Notes: generated from the sequence alone by a model not told the origin. Numbered from the stretch's first letter, positions 25,201-33,749 are shown. The stretch: DNA of 64,000 nucleotides from Palsa-506 sp963836355 (GCA_963836355.1 CAWIJO010000018.1:372001-436000), one strand, 5' to 3'. Translations and numbers: made by a program.

Positions 25201-25842
25201 ATGGCCAGCAACCGCAAGGTCGGGAATCTGCTCGCGCTGGCGGTGCTGTCATACCTGAGCCAGCAGCCCATGCACCCCTATCAGCTGGGGCGCAGCCTGC
25301 GCGAGAACGGCGATGCCCGCAGCATCAAGTTCAACCACGGATCGCTCTACATGGTCGTCGGTCAGCTGGCCAGGGCCGGGTTCATCAGCGCGCGGGAGAC
25401 CAGTCGCGAGGGGCAGCGGCCCGAGCGCACCGTCTACGCCCTCACCGCCGCCGGCCGCGCCGAGCTGCGGGACTGGCTCCGCGAACTGGTCGAGCAGCCG
25501 CAGCACGAGTATCCCGCTTTCGTCGCCGCGCTGTCGCTGATCGGGGCGCTGCCGCCCAGCCAGGTTCTCGGCCTGCTGCACAAGCGGCTTGGCCACCTGG
25601 CCGACCGGCAAGCCGAGATTCGCGAGCTGATCGGCACTTCACTGGCCAGCGGGGTACCAGGGCTCTTCCTGATCGAGGAGGAGTACCGGCTCATCCTGCT
25701 GGACGCCGAAGCAGCATTCGTCGGCGGACTCGTCCAGCGCATCACCGACCCCGGCACCGACTGGATCGGCCTCTGGGCCGACTTCCACGGCGAGAGCGCT
25801 CCCACCACCCAGGCGGAACCCCGCACCCAGAAGGAGAAGTGA
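25201..25842 (+). CDS. PadR-family transcriptional regulator (with C-terminal Vir_act-type domain)
   Basis: The protein has 213 residues from ATG 25201, preceded by GGAGGAG; the longer frame starting at 25090 lies over the operator and is rejected. N-terminal winged helix: LALAVLSYLSQQPMHPYQLG, then KFNHGSLYMVVGQLARAGFI and ERTVYALTAAGRAELRDWL. Residues about 100-190 form the PadR C-terminal helical dimer domain (AALSLIGALPPSQVLGLLHK). Ends QTQKEK-like, 1 bp before the hydrolase ATG. It probably represses itself and the hydrolase via the upstream dyads. Confidence 0.93.
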   Translation: MASNRKVGNLLALAVLSYLSQQPMHPYQLGRSLRENGDARSIKFNHGSLYMVVGQLARAGFISARETSREGQRPERTVYALTAAGRAELRDWLRELVEQPQHEYPAFVAALSLIGALPPSQVLGLLHKRLGHLADRQAEIRELIGTSLASGVPGLFLIEEEYRLILLDAEAAFVGGLVQRITDPGTDWIGLWADFHGESAPTTQAEPRTQKEK

Positions 25843-25843
25843 G

Positions 25844-26746
25844 ATGAACACCAAGACCGCCCAGCCGACCGCCGACCAGATGACCACTGGCTCCGTCGTG
25901 TCCAAGGACGGGACCCGCATCGGTTACCTGCGGCTCGGCCAGGGCCCCGCGGCGGTGCTGCTGCACGGCAGCAACGAGTCGGCCCGCAGCCACACCGGGC
26001 TCGCCGCAGCGCTCGCCGACGCGTTCACCCTCTACCTGCCCGACCGGCGCGGTCGCGGCATGTCCGGCCCGTACGGCCCCGGCTATGGCATGCGCACCGA
26101 GGTCGAGGACCTGGATGCGGTGCTGGCCGAATCTGGCGCGCAGCTGGTCTTCGGGGTCAGCGCCGGCGGCCTGGTCGTGCTGGCAGCTGCCCGCACCCGC
26201 CCAGCCATCCGCAAGGTCGCCGTCTACGAGCCCGCGCTGCTGATGGACGGAACAAGGTACACCAGCTGGATCGGCCGTTTCGACGCGGAGATGACTCGGG
26301 GCAAGGTGGCGGCTGCGCTGATCACCAGCATGCACGGGCTGGACCTGGCCCCGCCGATCTTCAAGGTCATGCCGCGCAGGCTGCTGGAAGCTCTCACCAA
26401 CATGGCCATGAGGAATCAGGACAAGAAGGCCGCTAGCGACGCGGTCACCATGCGGAAGCTCGCCCCGACAGTGCAGTACGAGGGCATGCTGCTGGCCGAG
26501 ATGGCCGGGACCATCGACAGTTTCCGCGCCGTCCCTGCCGACGTCCTTCTGCTCGGCGGCAGCAAGAAGGGGCCGGCCTTCCTCAGGCCCGCCCTCGACG
26601 CCCTCGCCCGGACCCTCCCGCGCAGCCAGCGCGTCGAATTGCCGGGGCTCGACCACGGCGGCTCCAGCGACGTCAGCCCGACCAACAGGGGCGGCAAGCC
26701 CGAAGTCGTCGCCACGGAGATAGGCCGCTTCTTCGCCCAGCCATGA
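25844..26746 (+). CDS. Alpha/beta hydrolase
   Basis: The protein has 300 residues with AGGAGAAG 5 bp upstream. Family features are the oxyanion-hole strand PAAVLLHGSNESARSH, DRRGRGMSGPYG, the nucleophile elbow LVFGVSAGGLVVLAA (Ser106) and the catalytic His in LPGLDHGGSSD. The usual acid after the sixth strand (VLLLGGSKKGPAFL) is not an obvious Asp. Cytoplasmic, no signal peptide. It is co-transcribed with padR, suggesting inducible detoxification or turnover of a small ester or lactone; substrate unknown. Confidence 0.88.
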   Translation: MNTKTAQPTADQMTTGSVVSKDGTRIGYLRLGQGPAAVLLHGSNESARSHTGLAAALADAFTLYLPDRRGRGMSGPYGPGYGMRTEVEDLDAVLAESGAQLVFGVSAGGLVVLAAARTRPAIRKVAVYEPALLMDGTRYTSWIGRFDAEMTRGKVAAALITSMHGLDLAPPIFKVMPRRLLEALTNMAMRNQDKKAASDAVTMRKLAPTVQYEGMLLAEMAGTIDSFRAVPADVLLLGGSKKGPAFLRPALDALARTLPRSQRVELPGLDHGGSSDVSPTNRGGKPEVVATEIGRFFAQP

Positions 26747-26787
26747 TCGCCAGTCCGGCCGCCTGCCGGAGAGGAAGTTAGATCGGC

Positions 26788-26820
26788 AAAGGCCACTTCC
26801 GATCCGGAGGAGTGGCCTTT
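26788..26820. terminator. Bidirectional hairpin terminator
   Basis: AAAGGCCACT ... AGTGGCCTTT gives a perfect 10-bp stem with a 13-base loop, followed by G-TCTGGTTT and preceded by A-rich bases. It lies between the converging hydrolase and glycosyltransferase genes and has the A/T tails of a bidirectional intrinsic terminator. Confidence 0.85.
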
Positions 26821-26893
26821 GTCTGGTTTCCCGCCGACATCGCTGAACAGCCGCGGCGGGCAGCAGCGGGCAGGCGGGGCAAGGCTGGCAGCA

Positions 26894-27986
26894 CTAGGCC
26901 CCGTTTAGGCCTATTTTCTCCAGCGCAGCGGCGAAGGCATGCTGCCAGCTGGCCAGCTGGCGCGCCGGGCCGGGCGGTGGGGGCTTTACCTGGTCGAGCG
27001 CGGCCAGGGCGCTGCGGGTCATGTCCGCGGGGCGGGGCGAGGTCACGCCCGCGTCGCCGAGTTCGAGCTCGTGCTGCAGGTTGTCCCTGCCGTGGCCCTG
27101 GACGACGTCGAGCAGCAGCAGCGGCCGGCCGATCGTGCGCGCCTCGGCGCAGGTGTCGCCGGAACTCGTCACGACCAGGTCGGCGGCCGCCATCAGCTCC
27201 GGAATACGGTCGGAGAACCCGAACGGGTGCACCCGCGGCTGCCGCCGAGCCGCGGCCCGCAGCCTGGCCTCCAGCTTCGCGTTGCGCCCGGCGACCGCGA
27301 GCACGTGCACGCCCGCGTCGCCGAGTGCCTCGGCCGCCTCGGCGACCGGGCCGAGGCCCCAGGCGCCCGACATGAGCAGCACGCAGCGCGCGTGCCCGGG
27401 CAGGCCGAGACTGGCCCTGGCCGTTGCCTGGGTGGGCGGATGGTAGAACGCCGTGCGCACCACCGCGGGGACCACCATGACCCGCGCGTCCGGATGGAAC
27501 CGGCGCACGGCAGGCTCGGCCGCGGCAGCAGTGACCAGGTACAGGTCCACGTTCTCGTGCACCCACAGCCAGTGCGGCGTCACGTCACTGCAGAAAACGA
27601 TGTGCTTCAGGCCCGGATACCGGGCGGCCAGGCTGCTCATCGCCGATGCGCCGGTGGCGAATACCGAGATCGCCAGGTCCGCCGGGTGCGCGTCGAGGTA
27701 GGTCCGCAGCCGTGGCACTACCTGCCGCCTGGCACCCGCGTCGGCGAGCATGGCCAGCCGGCTTCCGGCGCGCAGCGCAGAGAAATGGACCGCGTCGAAC
27801 AAGCCGGGCACGGCTAGCATGGACCGGAAGACCGCCTCGCCGGCCTGCGCCGCCCTTGCCGAGCAGGCGCATCGCGTCGAGCGTCTCGGCGGACCAGCCG
27901 GCGCCGGCTAGCGACGTCGTGCAGGCCTCGGCGAGCACGTCATGCCCCATGCCGAGCGAGCCGGACAGCAGGACTGCGTTCCTCAT
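26894..27986 (-). pseudogene. GT28/MGDG-synthase-like glycosyltransferase, split by a one-base insertion
   Basis: The N-terminus from ATG 27986 reads MRNAVLLSGSLGMGHDVLAE (the GxGHxxxA nucleotide-sugar transferase start) and runs to LDAMRLLGKGGAG. One extra base near 27841-27844 shifts the frame, after which it continues GEAVFRSMLAVPGLFDAVHF to the stop at 26894. The C-domain has MSGAWGLGPVAEAAEAL and AAADLVVTSSGDTCAEARTI, typical of the donor-binding half of MurG/diacylglycerol glucosyltransferases. It should transfer a sugar to a lipid or secondary-metabolite acceptor. The gene follows the epimerase by 30 bp and completes a sugar cluster, so the break may be a sequence error. Confidence 0.82.
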
Positions 27987-28016
27987 GCCAGGCTCAGGCC
28001 CGGCTCAGTGGTCGGC

Positions 28017-28940
28017 TCATGACGACCTTGACTCGTGCGAGCCGTCGCCGAGCCAGTCGAGATACCGCTGCACGCCGTCGGCGAACGAGGTCACCGGCGA
28101 CCAGTCGAGCAGTTCCTTGGCCAGCGTGTTGGACACGCTCACGCCGCTGTAGTCGGCGTTGCGGGCTGGCACATGCACGATCGCCGTGTCGCCGACCAGG
28201 CTGCTTACCGTGTCGGCGATCTCGCGGACGGACACCGGCGTGCCGCCCTCCAGTGCCAGCGTCTGGTCGGCCGCGGCCGGGGCAAGCGCCCGCACGTGCG
28301 CGTCGGCCAGGTCCTCCACGTAGACGTAATGCCGCTGCTGGTCGCCGGTGCCGGCGATGGTGATCGGCTCGCCGTCGAGGGCCAGCCGCACGAACTTGGC
28401 GACGACCAGCGCGTCCCGCATCCTGGGTCCGTACGGAATGCCGTACCGCAGGATCGTGAACTGCTGGCCGTACATCTGCCGGTAGCTATGCATGAGCATC
28501 TCGGCGGCGAGCTTTGTCGAGACATAGACGTGGCCTGCGCTGCTCAGGTCCACCAGCGCGTGCTCGGCCCGCTCGCCGTCGCCCGCAGTCGCGCCGTATA
28601 CCCAGACCGTGCTGGCCAGGATGACCCGCCCGCAGTCCTGGCGGCGGGCCGCCTGCAGCACCCTGGCGGTGCCCTCGACATTCAGCCGGACGGCGCGGAC
28701 CGGATCCGCGTCGACGTCGTTGACGTCGGCCACGGCGGCCAGGTGGAAGACCGCGTCCTGCCCGGCGAGTGCGGCGTCCATCGCGGCGTCGTCGAACAGG
28801 TCGGCGTCATGGTGCTCAGCTCCTGGGTTGAGCCAGCGGGACGAGGTGTCGATCACCCGGACGTCGTGCCCGGCCGCCAGCAGATGGTCTACCACATGAG
28901 AGCCAATGAAACCGCAGCCTCCGGTCACCGCCACGCGCAT
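28017..28940 (-). CDS. NAD-dependent sugar epimerase/dehydratase (extended SDR)
   Basis: The protein has 307 residues. The Rossmann motif VTGGCGFIGSHVVDHL is at the N-terminus, DLFDDAAMDAALAGQDAVFH-L follows, and the catalytic residues are ASTVWVYGA (Ser/Thr) and VYVSTKLAAEML (Tyr-x3-Lys). C-terminal substrate part: QRHYVYVEDLADAHVRAL. It acts on nucleotide sugars such as UDP-glucose or dTDP-hexoses. It lies between the aminotransferase and the glycosyltransferase on the same strand, forming a putative aminosugar synthesis and transfer operon. Confidence 0.93.
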   Translation of the reverse strand: MRVAVTGGCGFIGSHVVDHLLAAGHDVRVIDTSSRWLNPGAEHHDADLFDDAAMDAALAGQDAVFHLAAVADVNDVDADPVRAVRLNVEGTARVLQAARRQDCGRVILASTVWVYGATAGDGERAEHALVDLSSAGHVYVSTKLAAEMLMHSYRQMYGQQFTILRYGIPYGPRMRDALVVAKFVRLALDGEPITIAGTGDQQRHYVYVEDLADAHVRALAPAAADQTLALEGGTPVSVREIADTVSSLVGDTAIVHVPARNADYSGVSVSNTLAKELLDWSPVTSFADGVQRYLDWLGDGSHESRSS

Positions 28941-28989
28941 GCTCGCTCCTTACAACCTGGTCGTGAACCCTGGCCGCGTCCTGGTCGCC

Positions 28990-30117
28990 TCAGGCCCCGG
29001 GAAGCGCGTCGTAGACGGCCGCGACGGCCGTCAGTACCTGGTCAACCTCGTCGTCGCGCATGTCCGAGTGGACCGGCAGGCAGACGTGCCGGCGGCACAT
29101 TTCCTCGGCCACCGGGAGCGCGCCCCCGGCATACTCGGCGAGCACCGGCTGGTGGTGCAGCGGAAGGTCGTATACCTCGCCGGCCAGCCGGACGTCATGG
29201 TCCTCCGCCAGGTCCCGCTTGAAGGCGGCACGGTCGGCGCCGGCCGGCAGCAGCACGATGTACTTGTAGATGTTGCCGCGGCAGCCGGCCGGCTCGCTGA
29301 GCGGCTCGAGCCCGTCCAGGCTGGCCAGCGCCTTGTCGTAACGGGCCGCGACCTCGCGGCGGCGGGTGATGAACTCGCCCATCCTGCGCAGGTGCACCAG
29401 GCCGGTCACAGCGTTCTGCTCGCTCAGCCGCCAGGCGTAGCCGAGCCGCACGTGATGGTTCGCTGAGAATGCGCCCTTGCCCTGATCACGGTAGATCCTG
29501 GCCTCGTCGGCAAGATCGCCGGACGGGGTGACGATCATCCCGCCCTCACCGCTCGTCACCACCTTGGTCGGGTAGAAGGAGAACGCGGCCGCGGCGCCGA
29601 ACGCTCCGGCGAACTTGCCGTCGTAGGTGGCGCCATGCGCGTGCGCGGCGTCCTCGACGAGGGTGATGCCGCGATGCTCGCAGAGCGACTTGATCTCGTC
29701 GGCGTGCGGCGAGATCAGCCCGGCGATGTGCACGAGCACCACGGCGGCGGTCTCCGGGGTGAGTGCCGCGCTGATGGTATCCGGGCTGAGCGCGAAGGTC
29801 GCGGCGTCGATGTCGGCGAACACCGGGCGGCCGCCCGCCCGCAGGATGGCGGCGGCGGTCGCGTAGAACGTGTTAGCCGGGACGATCACCTCCCGGCCGC
29901 CGACGCCGACGGCGCGCAGCGAGATCTCCAGCGCGGCGGTGCCGCTGGCAATGGCGATCGCGTGCGCCGCGTCGTGCGCCTCGGCGAAGGCGGCCTCGAA
30001 CTGCTTCGTGTACGGCCCGAGGGTAAGGGCACCAGTACTCAGGATGCCGGTGATGGCCTCGGCTATCTCGGCCCGGTCGCCCGGTGGAAAGACGATCCGT
30101 GCTGCTTGCACTCCCAA
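28990..30117 (-). CDS. DegT/DnrJ/EryC1/StrS-family PLP aminotransferase
   Basis: The protein has 375 residues. It starts at TTG 30117 with AAGGAG 7-8 bases upstream; GTG 30111 is an alternative. Family motifs are GPYTKQFEAAFAEAHDAAHA, SGTAALEISLRAVGVG, VPANTFYATAAAILRAGGRP, VEDAAHAHGATYDGK and the PLP-Lys region FSFYPTKVVTSGEGGMIVT. These enzymes transaminate keto-sugars of nucleotide-activated hexoses, or make 3-amino-5-hydroxybenzoate-type precursors. It is the first gene of the three-gene sugar set (28-30 kb). Confidence 0.94.
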   Translation of the reverse strand: MGVQAARIVFPPGDRAEIAEAITGILSTGALTLGPYTKQFEAAFAEAHDAAHAIAIASGTAALEISLRAVGVGGREVIVPANTFYATAAAILRAGGRPVFADIDAATFALSPDTISAALTPETAAVVLVHIAGLISPHADEIKSLCEHRGITLVEDAAHAHGATYDGKFAGAFGAAAAFSFYPTKVVTSGEGGMIVTPSGDLADEARIYRDQGKGAFSANHHVRLGYAWRLSEQNAVTGLVHLRRMGEFITRRREVAARYDKALASLDGLEPLSEPAGCRGNIYKYIVLLPAGADRAAFKRDLAEDHDVRLAGEVYDLPLHHQPVLAEYAGGALPVAEEMCRRHVCLPVHSDMRDDEVDQVLTAVAAVYDALPGA

Positions 30118-30341
30118 ACCGGCACTCCTTGCTGTCGACCCTGGTCCGATACGCCTGATCCGTTGCGCCTGACCCGGTCCGGCACGGCCCCGGGCATGAC
30201 ATGATCCCAGGAACAGCCGGCCGCGTCATGCGGTTTCGCGCGCACCTGGCGCGCCGCAGCGCGCCCGATGCCGGGCGTATTGTCGTGCCTGGCCGCTCGT
30301 GCGCGGCCTGGCCGTCCGGCCAGACTAGCGATGGGCGGACG

Positions 30342-31097
30342 ATGATGGCGGACCCGGCCGGCCGGAACGGCGCGCTGGCCCGGCATGCCTTCCGCACGGC
30401 GGCCTGCCTGGCAGCGGGGGTGGCAGTGGCGCACGGCGGCCCGGGCGTCACCGCGGTCGGGCCGGTCCGGAAGGCGATGCTCCCCCGGCTGGCTGGCCGC
30501 GGCGCGGCCGATCATGTGGCGCTGACGTTTGATGACGGCCCTGATCCGGAAGTCACGCCGAGCTTCCTCGAGGTGCTCGGCGGCCGGCCGGTGCGGGCCA
30601 CTTTCTTCATGCTCGGGCCCATGGCCGCCCGGGCGCCGCAGCTTGCCGCCGAGATCGCGCTTGCTGGCCATGAGATCGGCGTGCACGGCTGGGAGCACCG
30701 CTACCTCACCTTGCGCGGGCCGCGGGCAACCCGCGACGACATCGCGCGTGCGGTGGACGCGATAGCCGCCGCGACCGGTGTGGCGCCCCGGCTGTACCGC
30801 CCACCGTACGGCGTGCTGACCGGCGGCGCGCTGCTCGCCGCGCGCCAGCTGGGCCTGACCCCGGTGCTGTGGAGCAGCTGGGGCCGGGAATGGTCGCGCG
30901 GGGCGACGCCGGAGTCGGTCTACGCGGCGCTGGTCCGGGACCTGGGCGGCGGCGGCACGGTGTTGCTGCACGATTCCGAGTGCACGTCGCCGCCCGGCTC
31001 GGCGGCGGCGGCTCTCGGTGCCCTGCCGATGCTGCTTGACGAGTGCGCGCGGCGGGCCCTGCGGGTCGGCCCGCTGGGCGAGCACGGCCTGCGCTAG
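30342..31097 (+). CDS. NodB-homology polysaccharide deacetylase
   Basis: The protein has 251 residues from ATG 30342. Carbohydrate esterase 4 motifs are all present: TFDDGPDPE (Asp64/Asp65), GVHGWEHRYL (metal His115/His119), RLYRPPYGVL and TVLLHDSECTS. The N-terminus has a weak hydrophobic stretch (AACLAAGVAVAHG), possibly a signal anchor. It removes N- or O-acetyl groups from cell-wall or exopolysaccharide sugars. It is divergent from the aminotransferase and convergent with the TfoX-like gene (4-bp overlap of 3' ends). Confidence 0.92.
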   Translation: MMADPAGRNGALARHAFRTAACLAAGVAVAHGGPGVTAVGPVRKAMLPRLAGRGAADHVALTFDDGPDPEVTPSFLEVLGGRPVRATFFMLGPMAARAPQLAAEIALAGHEIGVHGWEHRYLTLRGPRATRDDIARAVDAIAAATGVAPRLYRPPYGVLTGGALLAARQLGLTPVLWSSWGREWSRGATPESVYAALVRDLGGGGTVLLHDSECTSPPGSAAAALGALPMLLDECARRALRVGPLGEHGLR

Positions 31098-31489
31098 CGA
31101 CGGCTGCCGCGGCGGGCGAAGTCCAGGGCCTCACGGGCCAGTGGCAGCCAGGTGCGGGCAGACTCCGGGTCGAGGCTGAGCCATTCCTTCATCGGCGTGC
31201 CCTTGTTCGCGTCGAAGCGGACGCCATCGCCTGCCTCGACGAGTGCATCGACCCGCTGCCGGGGAAGTTTCAGCACTAGCCGGCCGCGGACCAGCATCAC
31301 GAAGATCTTGCCCTGGAAGCGGAGCGCTGTCCGGCCGAAGCCACCGCCCTGCGGCGGGCTCACTCCCGCCTCGCCGAGCAACTCGCCAACTAGGTCCTCG
31401 TAGCGGCCCTCGGGCGGCGGCCCGCTGGTGATCTCCTCGCGCACGGCGCCAGCGTAAGGCTTGGCACCGACATTGCCGGACACTCGCAA
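31094..31489 (-). CDS. TfoX N-terminal-domain family protein
   Basis: The protein has 131 residues. The core YEDLVGELLGEAGVSPPQ, then GGGFGRTALRFQGKIFVMLV and RGRLVLKLPRQRVDALVEAG, matches stand-alone TfoX_N/YjbR-like small proteins of actinobacteria. C-terminal GTPMKEWLSLDPESARTWLP is also typical. Single-domain versions have no established function; competence regulation shown for gammaproteobacterial TfoX should not be transferred. Monocistronic; its 3' end overlaps that of the convergent NodB gene. Confidence 0.8.
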   Translation of the reverse strand: MRVSGNVGAKPYAGAVREEITSGPPPEGRYEDLVGELLGEAGVSPPQGGGFGRTALRFQGKIFVMLVRGRLVLKLPRQRVDALVEAGDGVRFDANKGTPMKEWLSLDPESARTWLPLAREALDFARRGSRR

Positions 31490-31497
31490 TCATCCGG

Positions 31498-31565
31498 GCC
31501 GCCCGGCGGAGCCGCCCGGCGGAGCCGCCCGGCGGGAGCCGCCCGGCGGGAGCCGCCCGGCGGAG
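31498..31565. repeat. 13-14-bp GC-rich tandem repeat
   Basis: Five consecutive copies of GCCGCCCGGCGGA or GCCGCCCGGCGGGA lie just upstream of the TfoX-like gene. Each unit contains the self-complementary CCGCCCGGCGG, so the array can fold into stacked small hairpins. Confidence 0.85.
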
Positions 31566-31577
31566 GCTGTCACCGGG

Positions 31578-31793
31578 TCAGCTCGGCAGCCACCATGGGC
31601 TTGGCCGACCGACGATGAGCGCGAGCTGGTCGCGCAGCAGCGCCGGGATGCTTACTGCGGCGTCCTCGACCGGCGGAGCAAGGTGAAACACGGCCGCGAG
31701 TTCTCGCAGGTCTTCGATACTCGGCTGGCCGGTGATCGTTTTGGTGACTGACCTCGGCGGGTCGCCTGGCTGCTTCTGTGCCCAATACGCGAG
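31578..31793 (-). pseudogene. Probable HTH-XRE regulator remnant (C-terminal part)
   Basis: The frame reads LAYWAQKQPGDPPRSVTKTI, TGQPSIEDLRELAAVFHLAP, then PVEDAAVSIP and a short tail to TGA. PSIEDLRELAAVFHL matches the last helices of XRE-type DNA-binding domains ('PS-x-L-x-x-L-A-x-x-F-x-V'). No start codon is present in frame and the upstream part lies in the frame of the next feature. The two may be halves of one regulator separated by an indel. Low GC for the region suggests acquired DNA. Confidence 0.4.
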
Positions 31794-32065
31794 CGCTTGC
31801 GGACCTTGCCGCCGTCCGCTGCGCTGATCGGATTGACAAGGCCTGGGAACTTTTCCGCGGCGGCGAAGCCAGAGTCATGCTCGGACTTGCCATTCCATCG
31901 GGCGGTAAGGTTCGTGTTACCTTCGGTGCCGTCGAATTGACTTACCACGGCTCCTTTAAATGTCAGCTCGAATCTCCAACTATCGCGGTTCAGGCGGACA
32001 GCGACGTGCGCGGCGCGCAATACGACGCCAGATGCTACGGGCTGCTCAGGAGCCTGCTCGGCCAT
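31652..32065 (-). CDS. Hypothetical protein, possibly the front half of a frameshifted regulator
   Basis: From ATG 32065 the frame reads MAEQAPEQPVASGVVLRAAH, then VAVRLNRDSWRFELTFKGAV and VSQFDGTEGNTNLTARWNGK. Beta-rich character persists to about residue 70; beyond that the composition is unlike a protein (RKRSRIGHRSSQATRRGQ). The overlapping frame at 31578-31793 looks better there, so a shift near 31800 is suspected. Codon third positions are less GC-rich than those of neighbours. I recognise no family. Confidence 0.35.
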   Translation of the reverse strand: MAEQAPEQPVASGVVLRAAHVAVRLNRDSWRFELTFKGAVVSQFDGTEGNTNLTARWNGKSEHDSGFAAAEKFPGLVNPISAADGGKVRKRSRIGHRSSQATRRGQSPKRSPASRVSKTCENSRPCFTLLRRSRTPQ

Positions 32066-32214
32066 GACTGTTCCTCCGCGAAGGGGCAAGGCCCCGGCGC
32101 GGAAGCTACGTCCGCCAGCCGCAGGTGTAAAGAGCCAGCGAGGAGCCCGTGCGCGGTCTTGCACCTCGGGCGGACCAGGTCGGAGGTCAGGCCGCGCGAG
32201 TGCGGCCGAACGGG

Positions 32215-32811
32215 TCAGGCCGAACGGGTCAGGCCATTTAGCATGGCGCGGATGGCCAGGTCCCAGCGCCGGTGCACGGATGCGCTGGATGTGCCGAGCC
32301 AGCCGGCGGTCTCCTGGGCGGCGAGTCCCTGCGCGAGCGCCACCAGGACATGCGCGATGTCGGTGTCGTCGCCGGTCAAGATGCCCGCGGCGGTGCAGCG
32401 CCGCACCCGCCCGACGATGAAATTACGGACCGTGCTGCCGGCCACCAACTCGGCAGGCCCAGGGTCGAAGTCGGCGAAAGGCCGCGAGAACATCACTTCC
32501 GCGAGGACCGGGTTATCGCATACGAACGCGCGGAAGACCTCGATAACGCCGATCAGGTCAGCCCGCGGATCAGCGGACTCCGCCAGCCCGGCCAGCTGCC
32601 GGCCCAGCAGCCGGAATCCCTCGAAAAACATCTCCCGGACCAGCCCGGCCTTGTCGCCGAAGAGCTCATAGACGGCCGGGGTCGACGTCTGGGCCAGCTC
32701 GGCGACCTTCCGGGTGGTGAACCTGGCGACGCCATCGGCGGCCAGCATGGCGAGCGCGATGCTCAGGACGTGATCTCGCAGCTCTGGCGTTCGCTGCTTG
32801 GCTCTGGGCAC
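32215..32811 (-). CDS. TetR-family transcriptional regulator
   Basis: The protein has 198 residues from GTG 32811. N-terminal HTH: ELRDHVLSIALAMLAADGVA, RFTTRKVAELAQTSTPAVYE and LFGDKAGLVREMFFEGFRLL, fully typical. The C-terminal ligand domain follows (LIGVIEVFRAFVCDNPVLAE). It lies 9 bp downstream of the enoyl-CoA hydratase-like gene on the same strand, so the two are one operon. The paired GTAAC dyads at 33718-33749, in front of that operon, are its probable operator. It may sense an acyl-CoA or a similar hydrophobic ligand. Confidence 0.93.
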   Translation of the reverse strand: MPRAKQRTPELRDHVLSIALAMLAADGVARFTTRKVAELAQTSTPAVYELFGDKAGLVREMFFEGFRLLGRQLAGLAESADPRADLIGVIEVFRAFVCDNPVLAEVMFSRPFADFDPGPAELVAGSTVRNFIVGRVRRCTAAGILTGDDTDIAHVLVALAQGLAAQETAGWLGTSSASVHRRWDLAIRAMLNGLTRSA

Positions 32812-32820
32812 CCGCCGGGC

Positions 32821-33519
32821 TCAGGCAGACGTCCCGATGGCGACGTCATCAGCCTCGATAGCGGACCGGATCGCTGCCAGCAGCTGCGCCCTCGCGCGTA
32901 GCTTGGTTGTGGCATGAGCGCCCATATCGAGCCTGGCCAGATCGGCGGCCGCGGCTGCGGCGGCAGCCGCCAACTCGGCGGCCGGGACTACCCGGTCAAG
33001 GAAGCCGGCCGCGACAGCGTCGTCTGGCGGGAACACTTCGGCGAGCGTAACTGCCCTGATGAAATGCGCCGGCGTCAGTCGCTGCCGGCAGATTTCGATC
33101 GCCACCTGCGGCATGGTGAGCCCGATGGCCACCTCATTGGCGGTGATCTTGAAGGGGCCGGCCGCGCCAAGCCGGTAATCGCCGGACAGCAGCAGAAACG
33201 AGCCAAGCGCCACCGCGTGGCCGGTACAGGCGATCAGCACCGGGCCAGGAAACGACAGGATCCGCTCGGCCAGCTCAAACCCCGCCCGGACCATCGCGGA
33301 CGCCGGGCTGCCACCTGCCTTGAGCACCGACAGGTCAAAGCCAGCGGAGAACACCCCGGGCCGGCCGGCGAGCACGACCACCGCCCGATCTGCCCCGGCG
33401 CAGTCGAGCGCGGTGCCGAGCTCCGCGAGCATCTGCGGCGCCATTACGTTCACCTTGCCGTCGTCCATCGTGATCGTGGCGACCGAGTCCGTGAGCTGAT
33501 ACGACACGAGGGTGCCCAT
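32821..33519 (-). CDS. Enoyl-CoA hydratase/isomerase (crotonase) family protein
   Basis: The protein has 232 residues. Crotonase fold: VATITMDDGKVNVMAPQMLA, the first oxyanion-hole segment AGRPGVFSAGFDLSVLK and the second FPGPVLIACTGHAVALGSFL. Catalytic Glu positions of true hydratases are not clear (ANEVAIGLTMPQVAIEICRQ). The product may therefore be an isomerase, hydrolase or thioesterase-like crotonase, acting on an acyl-CoA in the cytosol. It is the first gene of the operon with TetR; its 5' leader of about 190 bases contains a 12-bp tandem repeat. Confidence 0.9.
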   Translation of the reverse strand: MGTLVSYQLTDSVATITMDDGKVNVMAPQMLAELGTALDCAGADRAVVVLAGRPGVFSAGFDLSVLKAGGSPASAMVRAGFELAERILSFPGPVLIACTGHAVALGSFLLLSGDYRLGAAGPFKITANEVAIGLTMPQVAIEICRQRLTPAHFIRAVTLAEVFPPDDAVAAGFLDRVVPAAELAAAAAAAAADLARLDMGAHATTKLRARAQLLAAIRSAIEADDVAIGTSA

Positions 33520-33624
33520 GAGGCGTTCTCCTTCTGCTGCGTTCGCTGTCTACCGCGCTGGCGTCTCGCCGCTGACCTTGCCCGCCCGCGCAGCTCATCC
33601 CAGCTCCCAGCGCCGATTCCCAGC

Positions 33625-33708
33625 GCCGACTCCAGCGCCGACTCCAGCGCCGACTCCAGCGCCGACTCCAGCGCCGACTCCAGCGCCGACTCCAGCGCCG
33701 ACTCCAGC
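33625..33708. repeat. Seven 12-bp tandem repeats in the crotonase leader
   Basis: GCCGACTCCAGC is repeated seven times without mismatch, then a half copy (GCCGAC). It lies between the probable promoter (33718-33749) and the crotonase ATG, so it would be transcribed as GCUGGAGUCGGC repeats in the leader. A 12-bp unit can expand by slippage and preserves any frame. Confidence 0.95.
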
Positions 33709-33717
33709 GCCGACGGA

Positions 33718-33749
33718 ATTATAGTAACAATGTTACGGGACAATGTTAC
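33718..33749 (-). promoter_or_regulatory. Probable TetR operator over a sigma-70-type promoter
   Basis: On the minus strand a consensus -10 (TATAAT, complement of 33718-33723) is immediately preceded by the palindrome GTAACATTGTTAC (33724-33736) and a second half-repeat GTAACATTGT (33740-33749). This overlap of dyads with the -10/-35 region is classic repressor architecture. The TetR gene in the same operon is the likely ligand-responsive repressor. Confidence 0.7.
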
